DNA of 64,000 nucleotides from Chromobotia macracanthus (lineage: Eukaryota; Chordata; Actinopteri; Cypriniformes; Botiidae). Where the stretch lies: the NCBI GenBank assembly GCA_036877525.1, contig JAZGTH010000002.1, positions 806,001 through 870,000 of the forward strand. Direction: 5' to 3'. Numbering within the stretch: position 1 is the stretch's first letter; every line of letters starts with the position of its first letter. Both the position numbers and the translations under genes were made by a program. This document shows, one piece after another, positions 49,730 through 62,176 of the stretch. The notes under the pieces were generated by a model. The model did not search any database. It had not been told where the DNA came from and worked only from the letters and a program-made list of their open reading frames with translations.

Positions 49730-50545
49730 TTTCAGGGTGTCATGGAGAGGTGAGATGTCCAAATTGCATCACATGGTCACAGGGGTCCCTTAAGGATCAG
49801 TCCTTAGAATATCTGCCTATCTGGAAGACATCTCGGCCTGGATGACAAAACACCACCTACAACTCAGCCAAGCCAAGACTGAACTCCTCATCTGTCCAGG
49901 TAACCTTACACAATTTCACTGTCCAGCTTGGCTCCACAGCCCTACCACCAACAAGAATAGTTAGAAACCTTGGTGTAGTCTTTGATGACCAGCTGACATT
50001 TTCATACCACACTGCCAAAACAACACGCTCATATAGATTTGCCTTGTATAACATCAGAAAAATCTGCCCTTACCTCACTGAACATGCAACACAGCTCCTT
50101 GTCCAGGCCCTTGTCATTTCAAGGCTGGATTACTGCAATGCTCTGTTGGCCGCCTTCCAACACAGGCGCTCAAACCACTACAACTAATTCAGAACGTAGC
50201 ACCTCGACTGGTCTTCAAAGAACCTAAAAGAGCCCATGTCACACCTCCTCTCATTGCCCTTCACTGGCTACCAGTTGCTGCATGCATCAAATCTCTCGCA
50301 TACAAAAAAAATACTGGCTCTGCACCAACCTACCTTCACAAACTCATTCACATCTACACCCCTTCCAGATCCCTGCAGTCAGCCATAGAACGTCGCCTGG
50401 TAATACCCTCCTCACAGGGCACACAATCACTCGTTCGCAGGTTCATCTTTACTATCCCTTGCTGGTGGAATAATCTCCCAAACTCTGTTCAGTCTTCTAC
50501 ATCTCATTCAACAAACAGCTAAAAACCTGATACACAAAGAACCCA
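49730..50545 (+). mobile_element. Jockey/CR1-type LINE fragment (RT C-terminal part)
   Basis: The + strand gives LNLAKTELLIC-like sequence (about 49860), then TRIVRNLGVVFDDQLTFSYH, YRFALYNIRKICPYLTEHAT and LLVQALVISRLDYCNALLAA up to about 50160. After that, shifted frames cover the remaining C-terminal region, including PPLIALHWL-like sequence (about 50245). The catalytic FADD region is not included. It is 5'-truncated and broken by stops. The same class of LINE is at 22780-23840 on the other strand. Confidence 0.75.
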
Positions 50546-51218
50546 ACCCCATCAATGAATTAAGCAGAAAAAGGATGGGCATCTGATATAAGAGTTTTAT
50601 GGGACAATTAGACAAAAATAGTATAAGATGTATTGGCTCAAAATGTACATTGGCCCAGCAGAAAAACCCTGTCTGCCAGATGGCCAGTCCACTCCTGCTG
50701 CCATGATGGAAATTGGATAGGTTTATTATGCAATTGAAAATCAGGATTGTGCCAAATTGGAGTGTATTCACATGGTGATAATGAATACATCCGTTACTGT
50801 TTTAATATTTATTTTTAAACAATATACAGTATAATCTGTAGTTGTAACAAAAGCCCTGGAGCTGTCAAAACTCTGCAGAATTACTCAAGTGTGTCATCCA
50901 GTGGACCTTTGATGACAAACAAATGAGGATATCTGGGTACAGGTAACATTGTTTATTTATATACACTACTGAACTTTTGCCTCCCCTTTTCTTTTTTTAA
51001 ATTCTTGTTTTAGGGACTTATCCCATATAAACATTACATACTGTACTGTATACTGTACAGTATATACATTACATACCTGTAGTTTTGCATACAGCATCCA
51101 ACATCTGCCCAAAAGCCAACTTCGTACATGGGCCAGTGTGGTGGTCAGCACACGGGCAAAGATGTTCCTTGCATTGGAGGATGGGCTTGGACCTCCAATT
51201 GTTGCCAGATACTTTGCC
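50546..51218. other. Intergenic, nothing recognised
   Basis: AT-rich DNA between the LINE fragment and the Tc1 derivative, with a short GTACTGTATACTGTACAGTA palindromic stretch near 51042. Confidence 0.4.
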
Positions 51219-51845
51219 TACAACCCCAAATCAGAAAAAGTTGGGACTGTATGGAAAACACAAATAAAAAAAGAAAGTAGTGATTTCTAAATTTACTTTT
51301 ACTTGTATTTTATTGCAGACAATACAACAGCACATTATTTATTGTGTTCCTCATGATTTTTATTGTTTTTTCTTCAAAAAAACAAAATTCCTATTTTGGT
51401 TTTTGCAACACATTTCAAAAAAAGTTTTTTGAAGAACAGCAGCAATTTAGGGCTAGTAATCAGGTAAATTGGTTAAATAATGATGTGATTTGAAACAGGT
51501 GATTTCAACAGGTGATTGTAATTATGATTTTGTACAAAAGCAACATCCAAGAAAGGTCTAGTCCTTTAGGAGCAAAGATGGGCTGAGGATCGCCAGTTTG
51601 TCAACAAATGTGAGAAACGTGAGAAAATTATTGAAATGTTTAAAAACAATGTTCCTCAAAGAAATATAGGAAGACATTTGCTTATTTCACCTTCAACACT
51701 GCATAACATAAGATTCAAGGAATGTGGAGGAATTTCAGTGCGTAAAGGACAAGGGCGCAAGCCTAAGCTGAACAACCGTGCTCTCCGATCCCTCAGGTGG
51801 CACTGTTTTCCATACTGTCCCAACATTTTCTGATTTGGGGTTGTA
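51219..51845 (+). mobile_element. Tc1-like internal-deletion derivative, both ends present
   Basis: Ends are complementary: CAACCCCAAATCAGAAAAAG at the left, TTTCTGATTTGGGGTTG at the right, each flanked by TA (51219-51220 and 51844-51845), the Tc1/mariner target. Inside, 51620-51800 encodes the transposase helix-turn-helix region (KIIEMFKNNVPQRNIGRHL, KGQGRKPKLNNRALRSLR). The frame then jumps straight into the right terminus, so the DDE catalytic domain is deleted. This is the N-terminal part missing from the relative at 25855-29621. Confidence 0.8.
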
Positions 51846-53880
51846 ATTAAGGCAGTATATTCACAAAGATTTATTAATTTAGCTGTCTCTTTCATCAAAA
51901 GCAACTTAAAAACAGATTTGGTATTTAATGAAATCAATGTACCATGACACTGTAGCAGTCTTCCTCTGTACATTGGCCTTGCTTCTGTAAAAAAAAAATG
52001 AGCTGGTGACCTCTGGTTGAGTTGATACAAAGTTACCTGTTGTTTGTCAAGGTTTGATGCTTCCGTATGCTTTTGCTTTGCTATCTATGGTTAAGATAAG
52101 TTAATGCACCTTGGAAATGTTGTTCTACAACAGTCTTTGGCCTACATGAGGTCTTTACTGAAACTGTCAGATCTTCTATACAGTTAAGAAAAGCTTAGGT
52201 AGGACAGGTAGGATTTTTCTGTAATATGCCACTAAGTTTGTCTCTTGTATTATAAAATATAGAAAGTAAAATTGTATAATACGTTTTCACAAATATGAAC
52301 AAGCAAACAAGACAATCTGGAGAAAGAGAAATATAATGATGTAATGTGGTTACATGTAAAAAAATACAGTTTTGATAACATTTAATAAATACTAACATAA
52401 CTACTAGGCATGCAGTAGGACAAATAATTTTATTTCATAATTATTTTTCAATTATAATTCAGGTTTAACATGTGTAAATGGACTATTCTGGATAACTTAA
52501 TGCTTTAAGTTGTTCAATAAGAAATTACTGATGACTTTAACTCGCTGCATGATGTATCTGTGATTGATGTACCTGCAAATCAGTGCCTAACACTCAAAAA
52601 AACATATTTACAAAACTAAAGACGCTCTCTAAGTTGGCTCTCAGAATATCCATTGTGGTGTATTATTTAGCTGCTGCTGGCACAATTGACACAAAAACAA
52701 AGCGAGAAAACATTTGTAGGCAGACATTACATACTATATAAATTAACGTACTGTTTTTCTTTAATGAATAGATCATGTTCTAAAACAACCTTTTCTTTCT
52801 TTCTTTAAAAAACTAAGAAATAGTACACAAATCGCAAAAAATCCGCAGATTTTGCCTTGCCTTGCCGTTGAGTTTTCTCTGTTCGCTCTTTCTTATGGAA
52901 TAAAATCACTGTCAAAAATAATCGTACGTAATTCTAAACGTGTGTGTAATTTTAATTTACTCGTGCGTAATTTAAAACTATTGTATGTAATTATGGTTTC
53001 TACGGCCATGACAGTTCACAGACACAACGCTTGTTTTCACAACAGCTCTGTTACACGCACGACATGCGAATTACGACCTGAAGTGTGAAGTGTAAAACGA
53101 CTGTCAAAAATACGTCATCAAGGTCACAGGCATTACTATCCGCGGGAAGCGCTTTGATATAAGACAATGTCTTATATAAAATCAATATCACACTCTCAAT
53201 TAAGGGCATATTTCAGCATGTTAAAAGTAGGTTAGACAATGTTTGAGTGGCTAGCAATAGCAAACTAGCTCTGAAAGCAAGAGATACCTCCCTCCTTTAA
53301 GAACACTCCCCGAAGCTATGCCTCCTCCAAAATACATGATTTCGGTGCACTGAGGTATTCAAATACATAGTATGACTGGCGAGCAGGAGATCCTATCATA
53401 ACATTTGGAAGAGAAAGTATGATGAAAAGTAACTTGGTACTGTGGTGGTGTCTTGTGTAGTGTTTGCTTGTGCTTGATACTCATTTGGTTGGACAATGTC
53501 AATCTAAATCATTCACAACCTGCACACACAGCTATTAATGAATCTGGAGATGAGCTTTGGTATGTCCAATTGGGCTGGGGCCACCTACAGTCACTGCAGA
53601 ATTTGCTGAAAACTAAGCTAAACAAACTAAGCTAATCTACGTATTGCAAAATTATCATCCTTTAAACTAAGCAGCAATGAAAGTAATAATTTGCAAAAAG
53701 AACGCTCATAAACATGGTGTCATATACATTTGAAAACATATATAAAATTAAATTTGACAACAATCTCTTAAATGTTTTAGTAGAAGTGTTCAATTTATAT
53801 CATTGTTTTTATTAAACATGGATTTTTCTGTTAAATAGGGTTATTATTGTAGGCTCATATTGTAAATCAGTATGTACAAA
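51846..53880. other. Intergenic; short GTGCGTAATT-type repeats
   Basis: No gene recognised. Around 52920-53075 CGTAATT and GTGTAATTTTAATT units recur a few times, as in some fish repeats. The 78-codon frame at 52852 arises from these. Confidence 0.4.
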
Positions 53881-54130
53881 ACAAGACCCCTACTGAGGGA
53901 TGGCAACCACATCTAGTGGTGCTAGGGGTCATTGACAAAATGCCAGAAGAGAGGCCAAGGAAGAGCCTTGGAGGAACAGATGGAGGACCACAGGGAACAC
54001 AGAAATGGCCTCCTTGGCCATAACAAGTAGCACAGGGGCCTTGTCTGTCTCCAGGGAGCTGCAGGGGGCAGAAGGGCTGGGACTGATAGATCCAAACACC
54101 CAAGGTTCAGTTCATTAGGTCCTGCAATAG
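53881..54130 (-). mobile_element. Possible retroelement gag fragment
   Basis: The - strand contains CATCYGQGGHFCVPC, similar in layout to a gag zinc knuckle (C, C, H, C with slightly unusual spacing), followed by a proline-rich segment and LSMTPSTTRCG. Two overlapping frames are open. No protease or polymerase follows, so the family is uncertain. Confidence 0.3.
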
Positions 54131-55929
54131 GTCTCAACAGACTCTTGTTCTATAGAGAAATGATTTTGTCTATTAATTAAAAATAATATATCATTAATCA
54201 GCTGTTTTGAGTTAGCGCTTCAACTCCACCATAAGGCTGATTCAGAGATGGTGGGGAAGAACAGTAGGCAGGAGACAAAGTGATGATTTAATAAAATAAG
54301 CATAAATACGTTTATTGAATAATTTTAGTTGTGTTCTCAAAGCTCACTCTGACTTCATCAGACCAGCACAAGTTCAATCAGTGTTATTATACCAGAGACA
54401 GTGGAAAAGTACTGTTTCACAACATGGTCCTGTAATGCTATTAAAAACCTTGAGATGGGACCATAATCTCTACTTGTCAAGACAATACAAACACAATATA
54501 AGATTAAACAACATAAAAGTAATGTAAAATTAAATAACAGGTAGAATCAAATTAATATATGAAACTGAATATATAAAGAATAGTAAAAAATAATAAGGAT
54601 ATAAAACAAGAAATACAACTCAGATGTATGTCTGTGTGCTTGAGTCAGAATTTCATATCCTTCACCCACCGCCTTAACCATATAATTGAATATTTGATTA
54701 CAAATTAAAATTGATTCAACACAAACAAACCCCAATAATCATTACTAAAAATGTCTTTGAAACGCTTCAATCGATCAGGCCACACTTTTCCTATCTACAT
54801 GCCCTTGAGGTCTTCTTTCCATTCATACACATACCAGGATTAGTTGAGGGAGTTTATAGACCTTAATAGACTGCTGTCTACAACAATTATGTATCTGACA
54901 GAGCAAATCAACAATCTCATTGTAACTTACACTCCTGACATTAAAATTGTTGTAAATGCTTAAAAATGATTTCAAAAGGATATCATCATGTTTTCAGTCT
55001 AGCTTAAAATTTGAGAACATAACGGCTGTCTTCATAGCTTTTATAATAGACTTAGACTTATGATTAATAATTTCAGCATGCCTGTTTTTAGGTTGATTGA
55101 CAAAACTGAGTACACAGCTTTATGTTTAAACTTAAACATTTCTTTTCAGAATAGTATACAGCTTCAGAAAGTAATAGTGATCATAACTCAAAACATCTTC
55201 GTTCTTGAAATGCAAACCAGTTGGTGTTTACAAAGTCTTCATAAGTATTGATAATTTTGTCTCTTAGCAAACTGATCATGTTTAGAAATAGTGTGCTGCT
55301 CCCCTTATCTGGTCCTCTGCAGGTGGTTGTTGCCATGCAGTGTCCTTGGTTTTGATTAGGCCTCTCAGCAAACTGCTTGAAAGTGGAAACAAAGAACAAG
55401 AAAAGGAAAGCAGAATCTGTGCTTTTAAAAAAAAACAAATTTAATTTATCTACCTGCATTGGAATTGGGACTTGTTTAACATATTTTGACATAGAAATAG
55501 AGACCATATGGCGACTAAGCAGTAGCTAAGCTGGCGACTAACCCCCCACCCCCACCCCCACTCCCACTATGTTCATCATGAGATTGGCTCACAAATCACT
55601 AAAAGACAAGGTTATGCCCTATGACTCGCAATTTACTGGTCACATGAAGATTTTTGGAGTATGAGCTAATTTACAGTCACTAATATTTGTCCATTTAGTC
55701 TTGCCCGACAATTTCACTGATATAGATTATACATTTTTACCACTTAGTCTGTCTTAGTCTGTTAGACTGGTGTCTACATCTCATGTCTAATCTCGTGAAT
55801 GGCCTATGGCAGTGCTTGATACACATCAGGTGCACCTGTGAATACAAAAGGGCACCTGTAGAAAGTGTTTTCAACTTTTTTGTCTTCAGGAACTGCGCTA
55901 ATGAACCCAGCTACAAATAACTTCAAACA
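54131..55929. other. Intergenic, nothing recognised
   Basis: AT-rich DNA with a short C-rich tract (55541-55565). Open frames are short and without motifs. Confidence 0.4.
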
Positions 55930-56160
55930 AAGTGTGTGCCTCTGTGTCAGAGGTTTCTTTGTGTTCTTTGTGTTGTTTGCCGGGGTGAAGAACAGGCCCA
56001 CTTAGTTCTCAAGGGAGCTGAGTGCATGCATTGCGTGGGCTTTTTGCTGAAGAATCTTCGCTCTTATCTGGTCGTCTGTCTGGGTAAGCCTGGATGGACA
56101 CCCTGCAGATCTAGTTTTGCCGTTGCTGAGACTCAGTGGAGGCTCGCCTTGCTGGGAACA
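55930..56160 (+). mobile_element. DIRS-like gag fragment, first
   Basis: The + strand encodes CVVCRGEEQAHLVLKGAECM and then HCVGFLLKNLRSYL, the cysteine/histidine cluster common in the first ORF of fish DIRS-type retroelements. The frame is open for about 80 codons. A second related cluster occurs at 57960-58060. Confidence 0.55.
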
Positions 56161-57959
56161 AACATATGCAGGATGATGCTGGGGAGGTGAGATGGTAAGT
56201 AAGCTTTCCCAGCCTGCCTGCCTCACATATTTGGAGCTGTTGCAGGTTATGTTTTGCAGGTGCAAGATGCCGGCAATCGCCTGTGGCCAGCTTGACGAGC
56301 AACCTTTAACTGGTCATGACTGTGAAGCTCCCGTAAGCCTGTTCTCTCTCTTTGATCTCACACTGGGGTGGAGAGATCTTGGAAGGAGCTGTATTTGTCT
56401 TGTTTCTAACTGCATTCAGTGACAATTTACATGAATGTGGAGGGAATGCAACAACACAGGCATTAGGGGATGCCTGATGAGACCCTAATGAGTGATCTCT
56501 CAGTGAGCGGCGCTTGTCCCTGCAGGCTCCTACTCTGGCAATCAGATAATTTCATCTTTTATCATGTCTGAATGGCAGATAATATGCAACAGCAGGTTAG
56601 GCTGATGCTGCACTACATACAATCACTGTATTACAGGGGCACCAAGCCGACCTGCTCAAGGACTTGAATCGGGGTTCCCCTGACATAGAGGCTGAGCAGC
56701 ACCTGGTCTACATTATAGCTCTCTGGGCCATTGAATGCACAGCCAGCTGTTATAAGCCTGGCCCGCCTATGTTTGAGGACTATCAGCAGGGCTGGAGGTG
56801 GGGTGGGTCAAGGCTTTCACGAGAGTGAAGAAGTAGCTCTGTCTCACTCCCTCCTTACTGCCCCCACAGTGTTGTATAAACACTTAGACAGGCCCTAAAT
56901 ATTGGACCAATGATGAACATGGTGGCATATTTTTTGCCTACTCTAACGGTTTAGCAAAAGCTTATTAGCTCATTGTGACAATCACGTGAGCATTAAGGGT
57001 TGTGCTGCCGCCCTGGATACAGATGTTCGGTTTATGTGCAGCTCCATTATAAGCTCTATATAGAATAGCTGTGAGGCTTCCTAGCTCGTCATTGGCAAGC
57101 TCCTTTTGGCTGGCAGTTTTTTGGGTTGAAAGTCTTCTGGCTGGAAAGCGCCTTAAAGGAGGAATCTTGTGTGGTGCTGTGGTCAGCTGGTCATTGTTGA
57201 ACACCTAGACCTAAGTTTGGATCCCCTCTTGAGGTGTTTCTGCCCTCTTGGCGATCTATATGGGGTTTCTTTATATGACTCAAGCCAGCATTTTTGTAAG
57301 TCTGGCTCCCATGGATTGTCAGAGTTACATGCTCCCTTTGTGGTGGTAAGGGATGATATAGGGTCCTCAAAAGAAGAGGGTGTGTTGGACAGTGGCAGCT
57401 AGTGATCAGCTAGTGGCTATGTGGCCAGAGAGAGGTATTTTTGTCACCACCGGTGCATGAGTAGGGTGTTTGCTTTATGCCTATGGTGATTGTTCCCCTC
57501 GGCATGGCACAGTTGGTATTGTGCTCCCTATAGCGTCAAACCAGTCTCCAACAAAAAAGGTTGATGACACGCTCTACCCTTATTTTCAATCCTTGCCAAT
57601 TTTCTACAGTTACTATGGTTTACGGCAAAGACTTTTATTGAAACTCTCATGTTATTAACAACAAAGCACTACCCTCAATGATCTAGAAATTGCCTTGACA
57701 TCTTTAATATCATCAGTGTCTATATCAAAGCCTATTTCTATGAGTCACAAGACAAACATTTTAAAATTTCTAACAGGATACAATGTTTGCCTTTCTCTTG
57801 TTCTCTCCTTTTTCAGTGTCCCCTTTTTTATTTTTTTCTCTTTTTCAGTTTTCCCATTTTTAACTTTTTAACATTTCACATCTTGTAGACACATTGTAAT
57901 TCTCCTTCCATAACTTTTCGCTTTCGAGAAAAGAAAAAAGAGAGAAATATGAGTTCTAA
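56161..57959. other. Interior of DIRS-like region, unassigned
   Basis: Moderately GC-rich sequence between the two gag-like clusters. It may contain terminal or non-coding parts of the DIRS-like element, but no matching terminal repeats could be demonstrated. No host exon recognised. Confidence 0.35.
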
Positions 57960-58945
57960 GAAGTTTAAGAAGTGTGTGCCACCCTGCCCATGCTACATCA
58001 CGGCAGGTGACACACACAATATGTGTGTATTTTGTTTGAGAGAGGAGCATGCCATTTTATCATGCAACTAGAAACTTTTAATTCCTCCCTGACCTTCATA
58101 ATAAGTTGTCAAAGTCGTGGAAGAATCCATTTTCAGCTTTTGTGTTTACTTCTGCAGCAAGTAATTACTCCTCCAGCGTGGTGTGTAATGGCCCAGGTAG
58201 AAGAGATGCTTGTGGACTATCTCTCCCCTTCTATGGCATCATCATGAAAGAAACCTGCCTTTCCGTCTAAACCATGTGGGGTTACATCTAGTTTGGTGGG
58301 CTGGGCCCATGTGGCAGTGGGTCAGTTATAGGTCGTTGAGATGTGTTAGGGTAGTGTTAGCTCATATGAGGTGCTTATGGTTTAGACCCAAGAAGGGCAT
58401 GCTTTCTCCAGTTCAGAGAACTACTTTTCTAGGGGTAATTTGGGACTCCACCACAATGCAGGCACAATTGTCCCCTACATGTGTGGAGTCAATCCTTGCT
58501 GCTGTAAGCAGCATTTGGCTAGGCCAGCATCTAACAGTCCTCCAGATTCAGAGGCTGTTAGGTTTTGTGGCAGCATCGACCAGCGTGACTGCATTTGAGA
58601 CCATTTAAATTCTGGCTAAAGTATCAGACCCCGGTTTCTCACCATGTGTCCCACTCTAGGGACACATCATGCCATAATGCCATCATAGGATTCCCATGAT
58701 GGAAGCCTCTCTCACGGGCTAGGGTGCAGTTCTCAAAGGCCACCCAGTCTGTGGTCTGTGGGAGGGTCCTCATCTCTCCTGGCACATAAATTGCATGAAA
58801 TGAGGGCAGTGTTTCTGGCATTGAAGCACTTCCTTTCACATCACAACAGCCAACATGTCCTAGTCCGTAAGCGCCACAGTGGTCTCTGACATAAATCACA
58901 TAAATCACATGTACTTCCCAAGTTTGATCACTCAATGCAAACAGA
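57960..58945 (+). mobile_element. DIRS-like gag, reverse transcriptase and RNase H remnant
   Basis: 57960-58070 gives CVPPCPCYITAGDTHNMCVF and CLREEHA, the gag zinc-like cluster. 58395-58580 is open and reads KGMLSPVQRTTFLGVIWDS, QLSPTCVESILAAVSSI and IQRLLGFVAAS, the segment after the catalytic residues of DIRS reverse transcriptase. 58630-58920 continues, with stops, through GLWEGPHLSWHIN and a VVSDINH segment of the RNase H part. The polymerase catalytic domain between gag and 58395 is deleted and no tyrosine recombinase is visible. Inactive. Confidence 0.7.
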
Positions 58946-60349
58946 AGATATACGACACCATTCGAGATATTAAGAATCCTTTCACAATTTCGCCTGTCTT
59001 CCTGTTGGGTGGAGCAAATGAATGCTATTTTGAAAGTTAACTAACAAAGGTATTTAGATGTATTATGGGGTATTTAGTCAATTATGCAAAACAAAAATCA
59101 ATAACATCACATGCATTAAAATATTTAAGAGCATGTTAGGCAGTATTTTTCTGCTGTGGAGACAATGCACATGCAGTCTCAGAGATACCACCTATTGTAC
59201 ATTCAATCTGAGGACGGAAGCACATCAAACAATACAGTTACGAGATGTTGTTGGACAAAAGCTACTTTTGTGTTTGTAATGTATAATTTGCTCTAACCCA
59301 TTTGTCCTTGTGTTTATCCCACTCTCCACAAAAATGGCACAGTTCTTAAAGGTCTTTAGCTGTCATATCTCTAATACATGAATAGTTATATCATGCCCAG
59401 AACATAAAAATAAATTAATAAAACTTGTTTAGGATATCAAAACTGTGCAAAGGCCTTGCTCATTAAAAGGACCTCTGCTAGCTGATGTGAAATGATGCTA
59501 TACATAAATCATGTGTTTATATCAATAAACAAGAAGAATAAATCTGTCAATGCTTCTCATCAGCTTACCATCAACTTCTCAAACCTTCTCAAAATGCACC
59601 ACAGGATTTAGAATCTTGCTGGGCGGTATGAATAATTTTGTAGCATCCCCACATTGAAGTGAAGAATCCTCATCCTGATGAAATTTCTATTAAACAGAAA
59701 AGTGCATCACAATTCGTCAACATCATATTATACAGCGGAATGAGAAATACTTCCCATTCAGTTTTAACAGTCATTGTGTAATGGAGCCAGCTAGTCAGTG
59801 AAAAGCTATGCAGTGTGTAAATCTCACTCCCCGATCACAAGTGGTACTCTAGGGACAGACGCTAGAGGTCATGGCCTTTGGCCTCCTTGTTAGAGCAGCC
59901 AACTCCTATGCCAGACCAAGTGCTGAATTTGTGTATTAGTGAGTTAGGGAGCAAAACCTTCATGACCATACAGGTACAGTTTCTTTAGGTCCAGGGCAGA
60001 GCATACAGAGGCATACAATGAAACAGGTCATAGCTAACACACAGAAACATCAGCTCAAAACAAACCATCAGCATACTATTTCTATGCTTTATTTATCTAA
60101 ATTGCTCATTAAAACCTTCCCAACACATTACTAATCTGTAATACACTACAGATCAATTAATCAGATTTTTTATCAATTTTTTTTTATAAAAGTCGTTGCT
60201 TTCCCTAATATTTGCTTAAGTTAGGCTTTTAGTGTAGTTTTAGTTTATTGGCAAATTTAACTTATTTAACTAATTTAACTATGTGTTTGTCATATGTGAT
60301 TAGGAAACATGCCAGTACACTGGAGACCCACATCTGCCTATGGCTGTGT
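58946..60349. other. Intergenic, nothing recognised
   Basis: AT-rich DNA without a recognisable gene or repeat. Confidence 0.4.
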
Positions 60350-61130
60350 TTACATGATTCTAACACATTTTAACATCAATTAGCATGATGATAGCAGGCT
60401 TTATTATGATGCTCACAAATTTTAGCTTGGTATTAATACATTATGATCTTAGCATGTTTTAGCATCAATTAGCATAATGCTAACAGATTTAACATTTAAA
60501 TTGTTATGTAAACTGTTATCTGTTAAATGTAATAACACATTTCAAAATTATTAAAAATAACATGTTTTAGCATGTTGCTAACAGATTTAGCATCAATTGG
60601 AATGATGCTGGCAGATTTTAGCATGAGCTAGCATAACTTAACAAGATACTAGTATGACTTAACATGGTGCTAACATGATTTAACATGACAGATATACTAA
60701 ATATGGTTTATTCATGATATTATGAGGTTGCTAGGGTGCTCTCAATGGTTGCTAGGATGTGACTAGGAAGTTGCCATGGCAATACCCAAAGCCCACTGAC
60801 AGCCCAAATCAAATAAGCCCACCCATGTCTCTACAGTGTTCTAATGCTGAGATATTGCTTATTCATTTTATTACATGGTTGCTACCTCCCATGTCGCTAT
60901 CATGTTCTGTTGCTGAGATACAGCTAATTCATGTTTGTTACAAGGGTGCTCTAAATGGTTGTTAGGGCATGGTTGGACAGTTTCCATGGTAATAATTTGA
61001 CTATTTGCCAGTCTGAGTCAAAACAGGCCACCGACTTGTCTTTACGATTTTCTGATGTTTCTTACCTTTTTTAATGGAAGTCAATGGGGTGGTTGCTAGA
61101 GTACTGTAACTGTGGCTATGAAATTAAAAT
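60350..61130 (+). repeat. Single-arm copy of the 21572-24786 repeat family
   Basis: Has the same order of blocks as the left arm: an AGCATGATGCTAACA-type degenerate array (to about 60690), GAGGTTGCTAGGGTGCTC, GAAGTTGCCATGGCAATACC, TTTCCATGGTAATAATT and GGAAGTCAATGGGGTGGTTG. There is no inverted partner nearby. Confidence 0.7.
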
Positions 61131-61261
61131 GTCAAATATCACTATTTGACATTACAACTTTATTTTGATTTTACCCCTCATTCATGGATCTGCAACAAAT
61201 GAATAAGTTACATACTGAAGCTATGCCTCCTTATGATTTATCGCTTCATTGTTTTCCTCAC

Positions 61262-61330
61262 CTTGTAAGTCGCTTTGGACAAAAGCGTCTACTAAATGCC
61301 TAAATGTAAATGCCTAAATGAATAAAAATA
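61262..61330 (+). mobile_element. LINE/SINE 3' tail
   Basis: TTGTAAGTCGCTTTGGACAA then AAGCGTCTACTAAATGCC and TAAATGTAAATG repeats. This is the same tail as in the SINE at 38981-39117. Heavily 5'-truncated. Confidence 0.7.
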
Positions 61331-61648
61331 ATTAATCATTTTCTTTCACAAATGTATTGTTTCACTAGATATTTATTAATCTGATGGAGTCATATGGATT
61401 ACTTTCATGATGCGCGGATGTGGGACTCATCCCGAATCATCCCGAATGCTGCTCCTGCACTACCTTGTTCCCACGTATTGGAACGATCTTAGACAAAGGT
61501 CGGTGTAGAAGTGTGCAATCTGATTATGGCACAGATGGGGCACCCACGCTAAAATGCTAAAAGAACATATAGAGTTGCAACTGAACGTATCAGACGTAAT
61601 ACACTCGTCTGACACGCTTTCAAAAAAGACCCTCTGAAAAGAATAGGG

Positions 61649-61665
61649 CGCGTGCAGGGCACGTA
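61649..61665 (+). promoter_or_regulatory. CGCGTG/CACGTA pair, 11-bp spacing
   Basis: CGCGTG at 61649 and CACGTA at 61660 start 11 bp apart, spacer CAGGG, 1.55 kb before the second hes2 start. This is a variant of the perfect pair at 62160. Confidence 0.3.
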
Positions 61666-62159
61666 CGCGACACAGTGACTCTGACGCTCCCTTGTGTTCA
61701 GTCTGCCGGGACAACGTATACTAGTCCCGCGTCATAAAGAATAACAAAGAAAAGAGGACACAAAAACGCTGAAGTTAAACAACATTGCCTTACATTCGTC
61801 TCGTCTCGTTAATTTAGATAACAGAAGAAAATGTTATAAACGCTGCAACAAGACGCATATCAGACAGCAGGAATATTAGTGGCCCCTTTCATATTCAATA
61901 AACTGAATATTCACAAGTAGAGAGTCGTGTATAGCAAATGTCTGTGTGCAAAATATCACCACAGCTTCTCTTTTAGTTTGACTATTTGTAATCCAAAACC
62001 ATTCATGGGGCTGGTGCAGATGGGTCACCGACGCCAAAAATGCTTTAAAAACAGTTAAAGATTAGAAACTTTATAAAAAAAAGAGGGGAACAAGCTACAG
62101 CATCACCAAAACGGGGGTTGGCTATGGGAGTAGGCCATCTGGAGACACCACAGCCCCGA

Positions 62160-62176
62160 CGCGTGCCGAACGCGTG
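62160..62176 (+). promoter_or_regulatory. Paired CGCGTG boxes upstream of hes2 copy 2
   Basis: CGCGTG at 62160 and 62171, start-to-start 11 bp, spacer CCGAA, 1037 bp before the ATG. Orientation and spacing match the pair at 44978 before copy 1, while the spacer differs. A further single CGCGTG is at 62464. Confidence 0.45.

Noticed and set aside
52852..53088. 78-codon + strand frame
   Set aside because: Arises from GTAATT-type repeats and has no domain or splice context.
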